Shown here: positions 1 through 7,527 of the stretch, piece by piece | How the letters are laid out: every line of letters starts with the position of its first letter | Numbering within the stretch: the stretch's first letter is position 1 | Source: Maribacter zhoushanensis | Lineage (GTDB): Bacteria; Bacteroidota; Bacteroidia; Flavobacteriales; Flavobacteriaceae | Direction of reading: 5' to 3' | Assembly: GCF_029350975.1 (NCBI RefSeq) | Contig: NZ_JARKMR010000004.1 | Location: 1-64,000 of the forward strand | DNA: 64,000 nt | Position numbers and translations under genes: made by a program | The notes under the pieces: model-generated | Database searches by the model: none | The model's input: only the letters and a program-made list of their open reading frames with translations | What the model was told of the DNA's origin: nothing

Positions 1-18
1 AGTTTGTTGAGTGTTCAT
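1..18 (-). CDS. N-terminus of a second IS110/IS1111 transposase (cut by window edge)
   Basis: The first 18 bases read on the minus strand encode MNTQQT, which lines up with MKTEHT, the start of the complete transposase at 1117-2172. The following 55 upstream bases also match the sequence upstream of that gene. I infer that a related insertion sequence runs off the left edge in the same orientation. Only six codons are visible, so the call rests on the flanking similarity rather than on the peptide. Confidence 0.5.
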
Positions 19-73
19 ATCTTATTGTTTTAGAGAACTTTAAAGATACTCGACTTGCTGCTTTTTCATCGAT

Positions 74-262
74 GCTATAAACAATAAGGGCTTAGGTTTT
101 AAATGCTAAGGTCTGTATATATTTATAATGTCGCGAAATCTTTGGGATTTCGCTTTGACATAAAAAAAAGAAAAAACAAAACCAAAAGATTTCGCTTTGT
201 GCAAGGCGGAAAGCAAACGCTAGTTTGCTCCCTTACTGCTCATAGCCAAGACGTTGTATATA
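74..262 (+). repeat. attC-like foldable repeat, copy 1
   Basis: The left arm 74-90 (GCTATAAACAATAAGGG) is complementary to 230-246 (CCCTTACTGCTCATAGC) at 14 of 17 positions, and the three mismatches become G-T pairs if the minus strand folds. Inside are a hairpin with arms GCGAAATC/GATTTCGC near 133-155 and a 7-bp hairpin AGCAAAC/GTTTGCT near 211-228. The repeat ends in GTTGTATA just before the next gene. Related copies lie at 2228-2412 and about 3667-3850. The layout of a gene followed by a long palindromic site recalls integron cassettes, but this identity is inferred. Confidence 0.6.
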
Positions 263-278
263 ATTCAAAAAAAGAAAA

Positions 279-824
279 ATGAAACAAAAAATTTTCTGGA
301 CATTATCGTTGTTAATAATAACAATTACTTCACATTCACAGGACTCAAAAATTACCGCTGAATTAAATTACCCAATCCCGATAGATAATAATTTCCTAGG
401 GGAAAATTTTAATGGAATTGTTGATTTGGGCATTAAATTTCGTTTTATTGATTTAAATCCTATAAAAGTTGGGGCTTCTTTTAATGGGGGAATTCTTACT
501 CGTAAGACTGATTTTCAAGGAGCTAATGTCAGCAATTATATATTACAACCTCGAATTTTTGGCGAACTGAATCTTGAATCTATCGAAAAAATACATCCTC
601 ATCTTGGACTTGGATACACTATTATGGTTTTTGATTTTGCAGGTGGAAGTGACAATCAAAATGGATTCAATCTAAATTTTGGATTTACTTATGACTTTTC
701 GGAAAAGTTTTTTGCCCAATTACAATATGACTTTGTGAGACTTGGGGTTGAGGATAATGTGCCAAATACAAAATTCAACACCAATGTCAACATTTTGAAA
801 ATTGGAATAGGCTATCGGTTGTAA
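279..824 (+). CDS. Outer-membrane beta-barrel-like protein
   Basis: This 181-residue protein begins with a classical signal peptide (MKQKIFWTLSLLIITITSHS, then a Q-D cleavage context). The rest alternates hydrophobic and polar residues with Gly/aromatic strand ends, including LGLGYTIMVFDF and LQYDFVRLGV, and ends in IGIGYRL. This pattern is typical of small Bacteroidota porin-like barrels. It is the first gene after an attC-like repeat, and an insertion sequence follows immediately, so it looks like a captured cassette gene. No substrate can be assigned. Confidence 0.6.
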   Translation: MKQKIFWTLSLLIITITSHSQDSKITAELNYPIPIDNNFLGENFNGIVDLGIKFRFIDLNPIKVGASFNGGILTRKTDFQGANVSNYILQPRIFGELNLESIEKIHPHLGLGYTIMVFDFAGGSDNQNGFNLNFGFTYDFSEKFFAQLQYDFVRLGVEDNVPNTKFNTNVNILKIGIGYRL

Positions 825-939
825 AAACTATATACAACACAACCTCCTATGAAAAGCCTTGTTCCAGTTCCTTAAAGTTAGTCAATATTTTCTTTTTGCC
901 TTAAACCACCTTTTTTTGTTTTGATATAACTTGCTCGCA

Positions 940-1050
940 CTCCTATATGTGATAGACCTTTTGGTCTTCACCAGCATCTGTATGATTATAAGTTATAATA
1001 AACCCGTTCACTGGCTATACGATGTGATCCTGTCCTTGGACGGTCACCGG
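940..1050 (-). ncRNA. Candidate guide (bridge/seek-type) RNA region of the IS
   Basis: Two strong hairpins lie in the non-coding end downstream of the transposase. The first is at 949-971 (GTGA, then AGACC/GGTCT around a TTTT loop, then CAC). The second is at 1024-1047 (GTGA with TCAC, GTCC with GGAC around a TT loop). IS110-family elements encode a structured guide RNA in a non-coding end, and in the IS1111 subgroup it lies 3' of the recombinase gene. Position and structure fit, but no guide-target match was worked out, so this is a hypothesis. Confidence 0.35.
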
Positions 1051-1116
1051 TTGTGTTTTGTGATACAGGTTTTTAATACCTCTTCTTGAGCTTTGTTATG
1101 ATTTCTTGATTCTATG

Positions 1117-2172
1117 TTATTTCAATACCCCTATCACATAGGGTGTGTCCGTTTTGATAACGGCAAGTGTTCTACTTAAAAGCTTTCTTGCCACTTTTAT
1201 GATAATACTCTTTACGTTTTTACCTAAATGCTTTCTATAATAAGCTTGCATCACAGGGTCGGTGCGTATGGCTTGCCATGAAGCTTCTATAAAATAACTC
1301 CGTATCAAACGGTGGGCTCGTCTGGTCATACCCGTTGATCGAACCGTATCGCCACTTTGATAGATGCCCGGTGCCAAACCGACATAACCTGATAAATGCT
1401 TCAAATTCCTGAACCTTCTCAAATCTCCAAGTTCGCAAAGAATGCCACAGGCTACGATACCACCGATCCCCGGTATACTCCTGAGCAGGTTATAGTCCTT
1501 CTTGTAATACAACTTACAGAAACGTCTTAATTGCGTCGATACACCCCTAAGGTCCTGATCTACAAAACGGAACTGCCGCATACGGCTATCTAGGGTAGCA
1601 CGGGCAGGTGAATACTCGAATTTTAAAGTATCGAGCCAGTCTCGGAAACCATGGCTCCAATGGCTATTGTCGTACCGATCGGGAATCACCACCCCGAAAT
1701 ATAAAAGTTGTGATTTTATAAGGCTCTTTATTCTTCGGTAGTCCTTGACCAGGTCGTTCCTTCTACGGAAAAGACTCCGTAGTTGTTCTCGTTCCATATC
1801 GGGAACATGGATACCCTCCAGCCGGCCGTCCTTAAGCTCCCTTGCTATCAATTGGGCATCGATGCGATCGGTCTTGGTGTGTTTCTCTTTTCCTTTTCTA
1901 TGAATATCGGCAGGGTTGACCACCAAACTGCGCCAACCGTAACTCTCAAAACTACGATGCGCGTGGTATCCGCAACAACCTGCCTCATAAGCGGTCGTTA
2001 CTTCATGTCCCTTAAAATACTTCTCCACATAGTTCAAAAGACCTTCGGGTGATGGGGACATAGAAAATGTCTTACCTCCGGAAATATCGGTCGAACAATG
2101 AATCTTCCAACTACGTTTGTGAATATCGATACCAATGAATAACTTAGGTCTTGCAGTGTGTTCCGTTTTCAT
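1117..2172 (-). CDS. IS110/IS1111-family DEDD transposase
   Basis: This 351-residue recombinase has the RuvC-like acidic residues of the family: GIDIHK near residue 14, TAYEAG near 61, and KTDRIDA near 100. The C-terminal half carries the conserved IPGIG and LSGYVGLAPGIYQSG segment with the serine motif and a basic helix. The length is normal and the frame is open. It catalyses excision and insertion of the element without terminal inverted repeats. It lies inside a cassette zone in the orientation opposite to the cassette genes. A sister copy starts at the left window edge. Confidence 0.92.
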   Translation of the reverse strand: MKTEHTARPKLFIGIDIHKRSWKIHCSTDISGGKTFSMSPSPEGLLNYVEKYFKGHEVTTAYEAGCCGYHAHRSFESYGWRSLVVNPADIHRKGKEKHTKTDRIDAQLIARELKDGRLEGIHVPDMEREQLRSLFRRRNDLVKDYRRIKSLIKSQLLYFGVVIPDRYDNSHWSHGFRDWLDTLKFEYSPARATLDSRMRQFRFVDQDLRGVSTQLRRFCKLYYKKDYNLLRSIPGIGGIVACGILCELGDLRRFRNLKHLSGYVGLAPGIYQSGDTVRSTGMTRRAHRLIRSYFIEASWQAIRTDPVMQAYYRKHLGKNVKSIIIKVARKLLSRTLAVIKTDTPYVIGVLK

Positions 2173-2227
2173 ATCTTTTTGTTTTAGTATACTTTAAAGA
2201 TAAAGGACATGCTGCTTTTACATATAT

Positions 2228-2412
2228 GCTATAAACAATACGGGCTTTGGGCTTAATCGCAAGGTTTGCGTATTTTTATGAAGTCCGCAAAATCTTTTGG
2301 ATTTTGCTCTGGACAGGAAAAAATAAATCAAAACAAAAAGATTTCGCTATGTGCGTGGCGGAAAGCAAACGCTAGTTTGCAACCGTACTGTTCATAGCTC
2401 AACCGTTGGCAA
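2228..2412 (+). repeat. attC-like foldable repeat, copy 2
   Basis: This copy closely matches 74-262. The left arm GCTATAAACAATACGGG faces ACCGTACTGTTCATAGC near 2383-2399. Relative to copy 1, an A-to-C change in one arm is matched by a T-to-G change in the other, so pairing is preserved. The internal hairpin GCAAAATC/GATTTTGC, flanked by GTCC/GGAC, is also kept with compensatory changes. The hairpin AGCAAAC/GTTTGC is shared. The repeat ends in CCGTTGGCAATA before the next small reading frame. Confidence 0.6.
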
Positions 2413-2435
2413 TAATATAACAGACGAACACAAAA

Positions 2436-2555
2436 ATGAACAAATTGATTAAAACCGAAATTCTGACAAACCCATTGTGGACAGTATTTGGAATAATTGG
2501 TGGAATAAATTATTATTCAAAAACAGAATATTGGATTTGCGGAATTATGTTTTAA
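2436..2555 (+). CDS. Small cassette-borne reading frame (39 aa)
   Basis: An ATG 25-30 bases after the end of the attC-like repeat opens a 39-codon frame beginning MNKLIKTEILTNPLWTVF and ending in CGIMF before TAA. It has a short hydrophobic glycine-containing centre (FGIIGGINYY) that could be membrane-associated. Its position matches that of the first gene of the other cassettes. It may be a real micro-protein or the 5' remnant of a longer gene. There is no recognisable family. Confidence 0.3.
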   Translation: MNKLIKTEILTNPLWTVFGIIGGINYYSKTEYWICGIMF

Positions 2556-2602
2556 TCGTAAACTTTATATGCTTATAAATTAATTAAATCAATAGTGTAA
2601 AA

Positions 2603-3013
2603 ATGAAAAAAATACATTTTGACAATATGAAAAGTTGGATTTGGATTAGTATTTTAATTCTATCTCTCGTATTTATTTTTAATGGAATTTTTGAATTATT
2701 TGAAAACCCAAAATTGAATAAAAGAATAACAGCAGTCGGATTTTTTCTTCAAGTTCTTTATTACAGTAAAATGTTTTGGTACAAAAACTACGTGCAATGG
2801 AATAAAAAAGGAGCAAATATTCGAGTAAACTCTTTTTGGGGAAAATCATTAAGTTTTGACCAAATCAAAAAAACTGAACTGAATGAAGAAAAATTAATAA
2901 TAACAAAAGATAACGGAAAGATAATCGAGTTTGACTTGAGCGAAATAGTAGAATCTGACACACAAAAACTGAACGAAATAATTATAAAAAATACTATTGC
3001 CAACAACGTATAA
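2603..3013 (+). CDS. Small membrane protein, possibly PH-like
   Basis: This 136-residue protein has two predicted transmembrane segments (about residues 11-30 and 40-58). A soluble tail follows (WNKKGANIRVNSFWGKSLSF, then KLIITKDNGKIIEFDLSEI) that reads like the beta-rich stress/PH-type domains seen in small bacterial membrane proteins. I do not recognise a named family. Its last codons and stop (AACAACGTATAA) coincide with the left end of the following attC-like spacer, as expected of a cassette whose stop lies in the repeat. Confidence 0.55.
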   Translation: MKKIHFDNMKSWIWISILILSLVFIFNGIFELFENPKLNKRITAVGFFLQVLYYSKMFWYKNYVQWNKKGANIRVNSFWGKSLSFDQIKKTELNEEKLIITKDNGKIIEFDLSEIVESDTQKLNEIIIKNTIANNV

Positions 3014-3132
3014 AATTAATTGCTTGTTTCGAGCCTACTTACGAAAATCCTCGCGGATTTTCTATTCGGTCTGTACTTGAAAAGTTAGTTGCTAAATCAC
3101 GCAAATAATCTTATACAAAACCGTTACCATTA
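3003..3132 (+). repeat. attC-like spacer of a second sequence type
   Basis: The spacer starts ACAACGTATAA, overlapping the stop of the preceding gene, and ends TTATACAAAACCGTTACC at about 3111-3128, so the ends are inverted (GTATAA at 3008-3013 against TTATAC at 3111-3116). A perfect 8-bp hairpin GAAAATCC/GGATTTTC with loop TCGC lies at 3043-3062. Its interior differs from the 74-262 family, yet ends and layout are alike, as with different attC sites in one array. Confidence 0.5.
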
Positions 3133-3210
3133 ATAGCTCGAAATATTTCTAATTAATGTAACATTTTTAGATTTATAAATACTAATCTGAAATACATAGA
3201 GCTTTATCAT

Positions 3211-3438
3211 ATGAAAAATAGTAATCTTCTTCAAAAAATAGGAATAGCAATAATCATACTTTCATGGTCAGTAAGATTTATTGGTAAATTTTTAGAACCA
3301 AAAACGGCTGAAATGTTCTCTGATTTACCTTTGATAAGTATATTGGGAATTGGAATCTGGACAGTCGGTTATTTTAAAAAAGAAAGCGAAAAGAAAAAAA
3401 TCACAAACCCTGAAAATTCAATTCCAGATTCGGAATAA
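3211..3438 (+). CDS. Small cassette-borne membrane protein (75 aa)
   Basis: This 75-residue protein has two hydrophobic segments (IGIAIIILSWSV near residues 11-22 and ISILGIGIWTVGYF near 43-56) and a lysine-rich, charged C-terminal tail. It lies alone between two foldable spacers on the same strand as the neighbouring cassette genes. No family is recognised. Its coding status is supported by a good ATG in the expected position and by typical low-G+C codon use. Confidence 0.5.
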   Translation: MKNSNLLQKIGIAIIILSWSVRFIGKFLEPKTAEMFSDLPLISILGIGIWTVGYFKKESEKKKITNPENSIPDSE

Positions 3439-3495
3439 GAAACTAAAATCAAACTAATAATATCTGTAGAACTGGATTCCACTCAAACGCAACTG

Positions 3496-3573
3496 TTGCG
3501 CAGATGGACTTCTTAGCTTGTTTGTGCAAATGGACATACTCGAATGGGTTTCAGAACCTGCCAATCTGCGCAA
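3496..3573 (+). repeat. Inverted repeat in cassette spacer
   Basis: The arm TTGCGCAGAT at 3496-3505 is perfectly complementary to ATCTGCGCAA at 3564-3573. Both lie in the 3439-3666 spacer, which also holds repeated GGCAATC and GTAATCTGCG words. The spacer carries no convincing gene. It looks like another cassette-end structure directly before copy 3 of the attC-like repeat. Confidence 0.4.
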
Positions 3574-3666
3574 TCGTAAGGCAATCAAATTCTAATCGTT
3601 GGGCAATCGTTGTGTAATCTGCGTAAAGAGCCTGTGCTTACTGCTATGTTTCGCAACTAATGGTAA

Positions 3667-3850
3667 CAATGGCTATAATTAATGTGGGGTTTAGGTTTTT
3701 ACGCCAACGTCTGTATATATTTATGAGGTCGCAAAATCTTTAGGATTTTGCTTTAGACAAGAAAAAATAAAACAAAACAAAAAGATTTGGCTACGGGCTG
3801 TGGCGGTTTAGGAATTGCTTCTTTGCTCCCCACACTAATCATAGGTACTG
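3667..3850 (+). repeat. attC-like foldable repeat, copy 3
   Basis: The left arm GGCTATAATTAATGTGGGG near 3670-3688 pairs with CCCCACACTAATCATAGG near 3828-3845. The arm sequence differs from copies 1 and 2 but stays complementary, so the pairing is what is conserved. The internal hairpin GCAAAATC/GATTTTGC near 3730-3752 is shared with copy 2. No insertion sequence abuts its left arm here, and left of it lies AACTAATGGTAACAATG. The third transposase begins at its right end. Confidence 0.55.
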
Positions 3851-5037
3851 TGTCAAAAAACAAGTTTTTTCTTTAATAATTTAGGAAACAGGTTGATTTA
3901 TCAAACTGTTATCCCGCGCAGCAAAGGCTTCATGCTTTTGCTGCTTTTTTATTTCATATTCAGCATCATAATTTTCTTCGTTTTTCCACAAGGTGTACAT
4001 CAATATCAATAATTTTCTCTGCACCGCTACAAGCGCCACCAACGGTTTTGCCTTGTTCGGCTTTAGTCTGTTATAGAATTGTTTCAATGTCGGATTACAA
4101 CGCACACAGATCATCGAGGGCATGTGCAGTACCGCCCTGATATGGCTATTGCCTTTTTTACTGATCCTAGTCTTTCCCTTGAAGTTGCCCGATTCCCTCA
4201 ATACCACGTCATAACCGGCGTAGCTGGTCAACTGCTTGGCGTTGACTATCGATTCAAAACCCAAGGTTTCCCCGATTACCGTAGCCGCGGATATGAACGA
4301 TACACCAGGTATGCTTGTCAAATATTCAAGTTTTCTTTTCAACTCTTTGTTGTCGGCTATCAATGATCGCATCTCTTCTTCAACTGCAGCTATCTGCGTA
4401 TTGAGAAGCTCTAACCTGACCTTGTGCCTTTTCAATGCCTTTGCATTGTTATGAACACTCGATGCAATAGCCCCTTGCCGATTGGTCTCCATCGTTCTAT
4501 CGTTGAGCAATGAACTACGTTCCCTACTCAACCCTTTTAGCTCTTGTAGTTCCTCACTGGGAGGGTGCCATAGGCGAATGTTCCTTTCCAGGCCTAACAT
4601 ACTTAACATTCTACTGTCCAACACATCCGTTTTGGAACGTTGGTCCAAACTCTACGCATAGCGCTTTACACGACCGGATTGCATGACACAAACGCTATAG
4701 CCATGTTCGTATAGATAATGAGCGACACCTTGGTGATATACTCCGGTAGCTTCCATCACTACCAATAGCTCCACCTCACTATCAACTGATGCCCCCAACC
4801 ATTTCAAGAGCTCCTTATAGCCCTTTAGGTCATTGGATACATCGGGACGGGACTTGAATTCCTTGACCAGCCTTTCATTTAGAAACCCTAGTGACAATGA
4901 CAGGTTCGATTTGGAAACATCGATGCCAAGACTCTGTTTTAAACGCTTTTCCATTTCTTCGGTTTTTAAGCTATAATTCCCTTTATCATCTTTGCTCGCA
5001 CTTGATTCGGTCTCTATACAAAGGACCTAGGTACTGT
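3843..5037 (-). mobile_element. Second IS110-family element (degenerate)
   Basis: An 8-bp word GGTACTGT occurs at 3843-3850 and again at about 5030-5037, bracketing the interrupted transposase at 3881-4954. These may be the joins of the element with its target core. However, the structured DNA at 5077-5240 upstream of the transposase could also belong to it, in which case the right end is nearer 5290. The two IS elements in this zone are only distantly related. Confidence 0.45.
3881..4954 (-). pseudogene. IS110-family transposase interrupted by one in-frame TAG
   Basis: The minus strand encodes a 357-codon IS110-type transposase in one frame: GIDVSK near residue 11, VVMEATGVY near 66, KTDVLDSR after residue 105, and a C-terminal SYAGYDVVLRESG segment. 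Codon 101 (4652-4654) is TAG, between VKRYA and SLDQRSKTD, which splits it into a 100-residue and a roughly 255-residue piece. No frameshift is seen. A single lysine- or glutamine-codon substitution would explain it. The first catalytic residues and the DxxD pair lie on different fragments, so the product should be inactive. Confidence 0.8.
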
Positions 5038-5076
5038 CCAGATTCCAAGAAAATTATAGAAGGGCGGGATTTCTAA

Positions 5077-5240
5077 GAAACGATATCACCCTAAAGTGTA
5101 TCTAGCCGAGACCTCTCTGTCCCTCCTATTTTAGCTTTTGTTAGTATCCAAGCTACTACTTTTATAAAAGTAGTAGCTTAAGAAGAGTAGTTAATCTATG
5201 AAACGATATCAAGGAACTTGTATCTAGCTCAACCTCTTAA
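5077..5240. ncRNA. Duplicated hairpin unit flanking a palindrome; possible structured RNA
   Basis: The motif GAAACGATATCA followed about 10 bases later by TGTATCTAGC occurs at 5077-5106 and again at 5200-5229. Each copy can fold with one bulged T. In the first, GATA-CAC pairs with GTG-TATC. In the second, GATA-CAAG pairs with CTTG-TATC. The stem changes compensate each other. The units flank a 30-bp palindrome. The stretch lies upstream of the broken IS110 transposase, where the IS110 subgroup keeps its guide RNA. Function is inferred only from structure and position. Confidence 0.35.
5150..5179. repeat. Perfect 30-bp palindrome
   Basis: The half AAGCTACTACTTTTA at 5150-5164 is followed directly by its exact reverse complement at 5165-5179. 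There is no poly-T tract on either side, so it is unlikely to be a simple terminator. It lies between the two copies of the hairpin unit described at 5077-5240. Confidence 0.7.
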
Positions 5241-5321
5241 TCTCTCTACTTATTTATATAATTAATAGTATATTCAAACTGAAAATCAAACATACGAGCC
5301 GAGCCGTTACCAGCAATTAAA

Positions 5322-5441
5322 ATGAGACGCAAATTCGGCATAGGACTATTAATTATTTTAAACTTGACTTTCATTTATGTAATAATAAGGGGAGTGGACA
5401 GGAAACGAAGGAAACGGAACTCTGAATTACCAATCTTATAA
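5322..5441 (+). CDS. Short hydrophobic reading frame fused upstream of OsmC remnant
   Basis: An ATG just after an attC-like end (GAGCCGTTACCAGC) opens a 39-codon frame starting MRRKFGIGLLIILNLTFIYV. It looks like the N-terminal membrane segment of another protein. It overlaps the OsmC-like frame in a different phase, and its later codons are probably out-of-frame OsmC sequence. It is best read as the 5' part of a recombined or frame-broken gene rather than a functional protein. Confidence 0.25.
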   Translation: MRRKFGIGLLIILNLTFIYVIIRGVDRKRRKRNSELPIL

Positions 5442-5832
5442 CAGAAATCATAAAATCATATCTGACGGAAAATATGATGTGATTAATGGTTCATCTGACC
5501 CTTCATTTTTGGGAGATAAAACAAAATATAATCCAGAAGACCTTTTTTTATCTTCCTTGTCGGCTTGTCATATGCTTTGGTATTTACATTTATGTTCAGT
5601 ACACAAAATTATAGTGACTGAATATTTGGACAATGCCACAGGAATTATGGAGGAAACTGAAAATGGAAGCGGAAAATTTACCGAGGTTACTCTTAATCCA
5701 AAGGTGAAAATAACTGACGGAAATATGATTAAAAAAGCAAATGAATTACACGAAGAAGCGAACAAAATGTGTTTTATTGCTAATTCTTGCAACTTTAAAA
5801 TAGAACATAAACCAAATACAACAACTGAATAA
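5389..5832 (+). pseudogene. OsmC-like peroxide-reductase gene lacking its start
   Basis: The frame open from 5389 reads WTGNEGNGTLNYQSYNRNHK and continues through NPEDLFLSSLSACHMLWYLH to a second Cys region, CFIANSC. Together these are an almost complete OsmC/Ohr-type organic hydroperoxide reductase with both Cys sites. The usual ten or so N-terminal residues before the WTG motif are missing. A TAA at 5386-5388 precedes WTG in frame, and no ATG is available before it. Translation could only begin at internal GTG 5479 (117 aa), which removes the first strands. It is probably a 5'-truncated cassette gene. Confidence 0.65.
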
Positions 5833-5837
5833 AAACG

Positions 5838-5880
5838 GCTTACAACAACGTGTATAAAACATAGCTATTATAGGCTTTTC
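5838..5880 (+). repeat. Left half of an attC-like site
   Basis: Directly after the OsmC stop, GGCTTACAACAACGTGTATA and the following AAAACATAGCTATTATAGG match the left end of the other cassette repeats. No matching right arm is found before the next gene at 6129. This half site marks the edge of the cassette zone. The remaining 5881-6128 interval is AT-rich and shows nothing else. Confidence 0.4.
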
Positions 5881-6128
5881 AAGAGAATTTCGCATATTTA
5901 CAAAGTATATCAAATTTTCATTTGGCTATATTTATTAAAGAAAATCAAACAAAAAAAATCCAAATTGCCCAACAGAAATCAACCATCAGCTTTCCCCTAC
6001 TCTTCACATAAATACCCAATTTCTCTGTACCACATCGTCTCTTTGGAACATAATTATCTTATCTTCAATCTAAGAATGCAAACAACTCTTTAATCAACAT
6101 TTGATTATTGCCATTTAACAATTTTTAG

Positions 6129-6929
6129 ATGAACTTAAAATATATATTAGGATCTTTCTTAACTATTCCGCTTTTACCCATCATGTATTTTCAAGGTAAA
6201 AAAATTAAGAAAACTGTCCCTAAATTACCAGAAGCAAAAGGCTCTGAAGGTTCATCATTAATTTCTTCTAAAAAAGTAATTCGATTATTGACTATTGGCG
6301 AAAGCACTATAGCTGGTGTTGGCGTCAAAACCCACCAAGAAGGATTCACCGGTGCACTAGCCAATGAATTATCTACAGCACTTAACACACGTGTAGATTG
6401 GAAAGTTTATGCTAAGAGCGGCTATACCGCAAAAAATGTAAACGATAAAATTATACATCTTATAACAGAAGAAACCATAGATCTTATTGTCATTGGTCTA
6501 GGTGGTAACGATGCTTTTGAATTGAACTCGCCTAAAAAATGGAACCGAGACGTTCGTGAACTAATCAACAGTATAAGAAGTAAATTTAAAGATACCCCTA
6601 TTGTATTTACAAATATGCCGCCAATTAAAGAATTCCCGGCATTTACATCCCTTATTAAGTTTACTATTGGTGGTCTGGTAAATATTCTTGGTGAAGAATT
6701 AATTGACATTGTAAGAGACTATGATAAGGTGTACTACTATGCATTAAAACCTTCAAGCAAAGACTATATTAAAAGGTTCAATTTAAATATAGCCCCTTCA
6801 GATTTTTTTATTGATGGCGTTCATCCCTCAAAACAAACGTATCATATTTGGGCAAAAGATATTTCAAACTTTATAACCCTATCAAAGGAAATTAAAAATA
6901 ACTTAGTTCTTGAACTATCCACAACTTAA
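6129..6929 (+). CDS. SGNH/GDSL-family hydrolase
   Basis: This 266-residue protein has an N-terminal hydrophobic anchor (residues 4-20) followed by an SGNH esterase fold. Block I is GEST at 57-60 with nucleophile Ser59, block III is GGND at 125-128 with Asn127, and block V is DGVHPS with Asp229 and His232 as the remaining catalytic residues. It should hydrolyse an ester in the periplasm or at the membrane, but the substrate is not evident. The ATG follows an AT-rich leader. A small broken gene follows 16 bases later. Confidence 0.82.
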   Translation: MNLKYILGSFLTIPLLPIMYFQGKKIKKTVPKLPEAKGSEGSSLISSKKVIRLLTIGESTIAGVGVKTHQEGFTGALANELSTALNTRVDWKVYAKSGYTAKNVNDKIIHLITEETIDLIVIGLGGNDAFELNSPKKWNRDVRELINSIRSKFKDTPIVFTNMPPIKEFPAFTSLIKFTIGGLVNILGEELIDIVRDYDKVYYYALKPSSKDYIKRFNLNIAPSDFFIDGVHPSKQTYHIWAKDISNFITLSKEIKNNLVLELSTT

Positions 6930-6945
6930 AATCAAAAACAGTTAC

Positions 6946-7404
6946 ATGAGTATAGTCGACCTTCTTTTTGGAAAAAAGAAAACTTTTAATCATCCCACAT
7001 TAGGTATATTAAAAAGCGATAGAATTAAAGGAAATAACCAAACTAAAACCTATACTTGGCGGGGCAGTATTGTAATGGGCACCAATACCATAGAAACACT
7101 TATGTACTTAGAAGGCAACTACTCCGCCCCTTTCAGCAATCACACAGATTTTGTTAGTCAACTGTTAGAAAATTAGGAGCGTACATATCTACCTGATATT
7201 GAAGAAGAAATTATAAAAAAAAGAATTGATCAAGCTGAAGGCTTTTCTAATTGGAAAAATGACCTCTACCTAGCTGCCATTTATGCTAAGAACAAAAAAA
7301 ATACTGATTTTGAAATTTCACTTGAACATGAAGATGGAGAAAACTTAGATACCATAGGAATTGACTTTACAAATGGCATTCTTACAAACGTTGACATCTA
7401 TTAA
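6946..7404 (+). pseudogene. Small hypothetical gene with in-frame TAG
   Basis: One frame of 153 codons runs from ATG 6946 to TAA 7402-7404 but contains TAG at 7174-7176 (codon 77). Before the stop it reads MSIVDLLFGKKKTFNHPTLG and later TWRGSIVMGTNTIE. After it, ERTYLPDIEEEIIKKRID and FEISLEHEDGENLDTIGIDF keep clear coding character, which shows this was a single protein of about 152 residues. It resembles small cytoplasmic, immunity-type or DUF proteins, but I cannot name the family. The upstream ATG at 6910 overlaps the GDSL gene and is unlikely to be the start. Confidence 0.65.
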
Positions 7405-7527
7405 TAAATATGGCTTTACGCCTTTCTAAATAACATAGCAAGTAACTACTATTTATTTTTTCTGATTAGATTTTTTCAATACAAACTTGAAATAGTTAAA
7501 CACCAAAACATCATCTAAAACAACAAC

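Larger units (their letters stand above)
838..2227 (-). mobile_element. IS110/IS1111-family insertion sequence inserted in an attC-like repeat
   Basis: The element contains one complete DEDD transposase on the minus strand. About 280 bp lie downstream of the transposase stop and only about 55 bp upstream of its start. The left flank ends in TACAACACAAC, matching the left end of an attC-like site (compare TACAACAAC near 5842). The right flank resumes with the attC-like arm GCTATAAACAATACGGG at 2228. The boundaries are inferred from these joins and may be off by several bases. The long 3' non-coding stretch fits the IS1111 subgroup. Confidence 0.6.

Noticed and set aside
5479-5832. OsmC annotated from GTG 5479 as an intact 117-residue gene
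   Set aside because: The frame is open 90 bp further upstream with clear OsmC residues (WTGNEGNGTLNYQSYNRNHK), so this start only reflects the lost true start.
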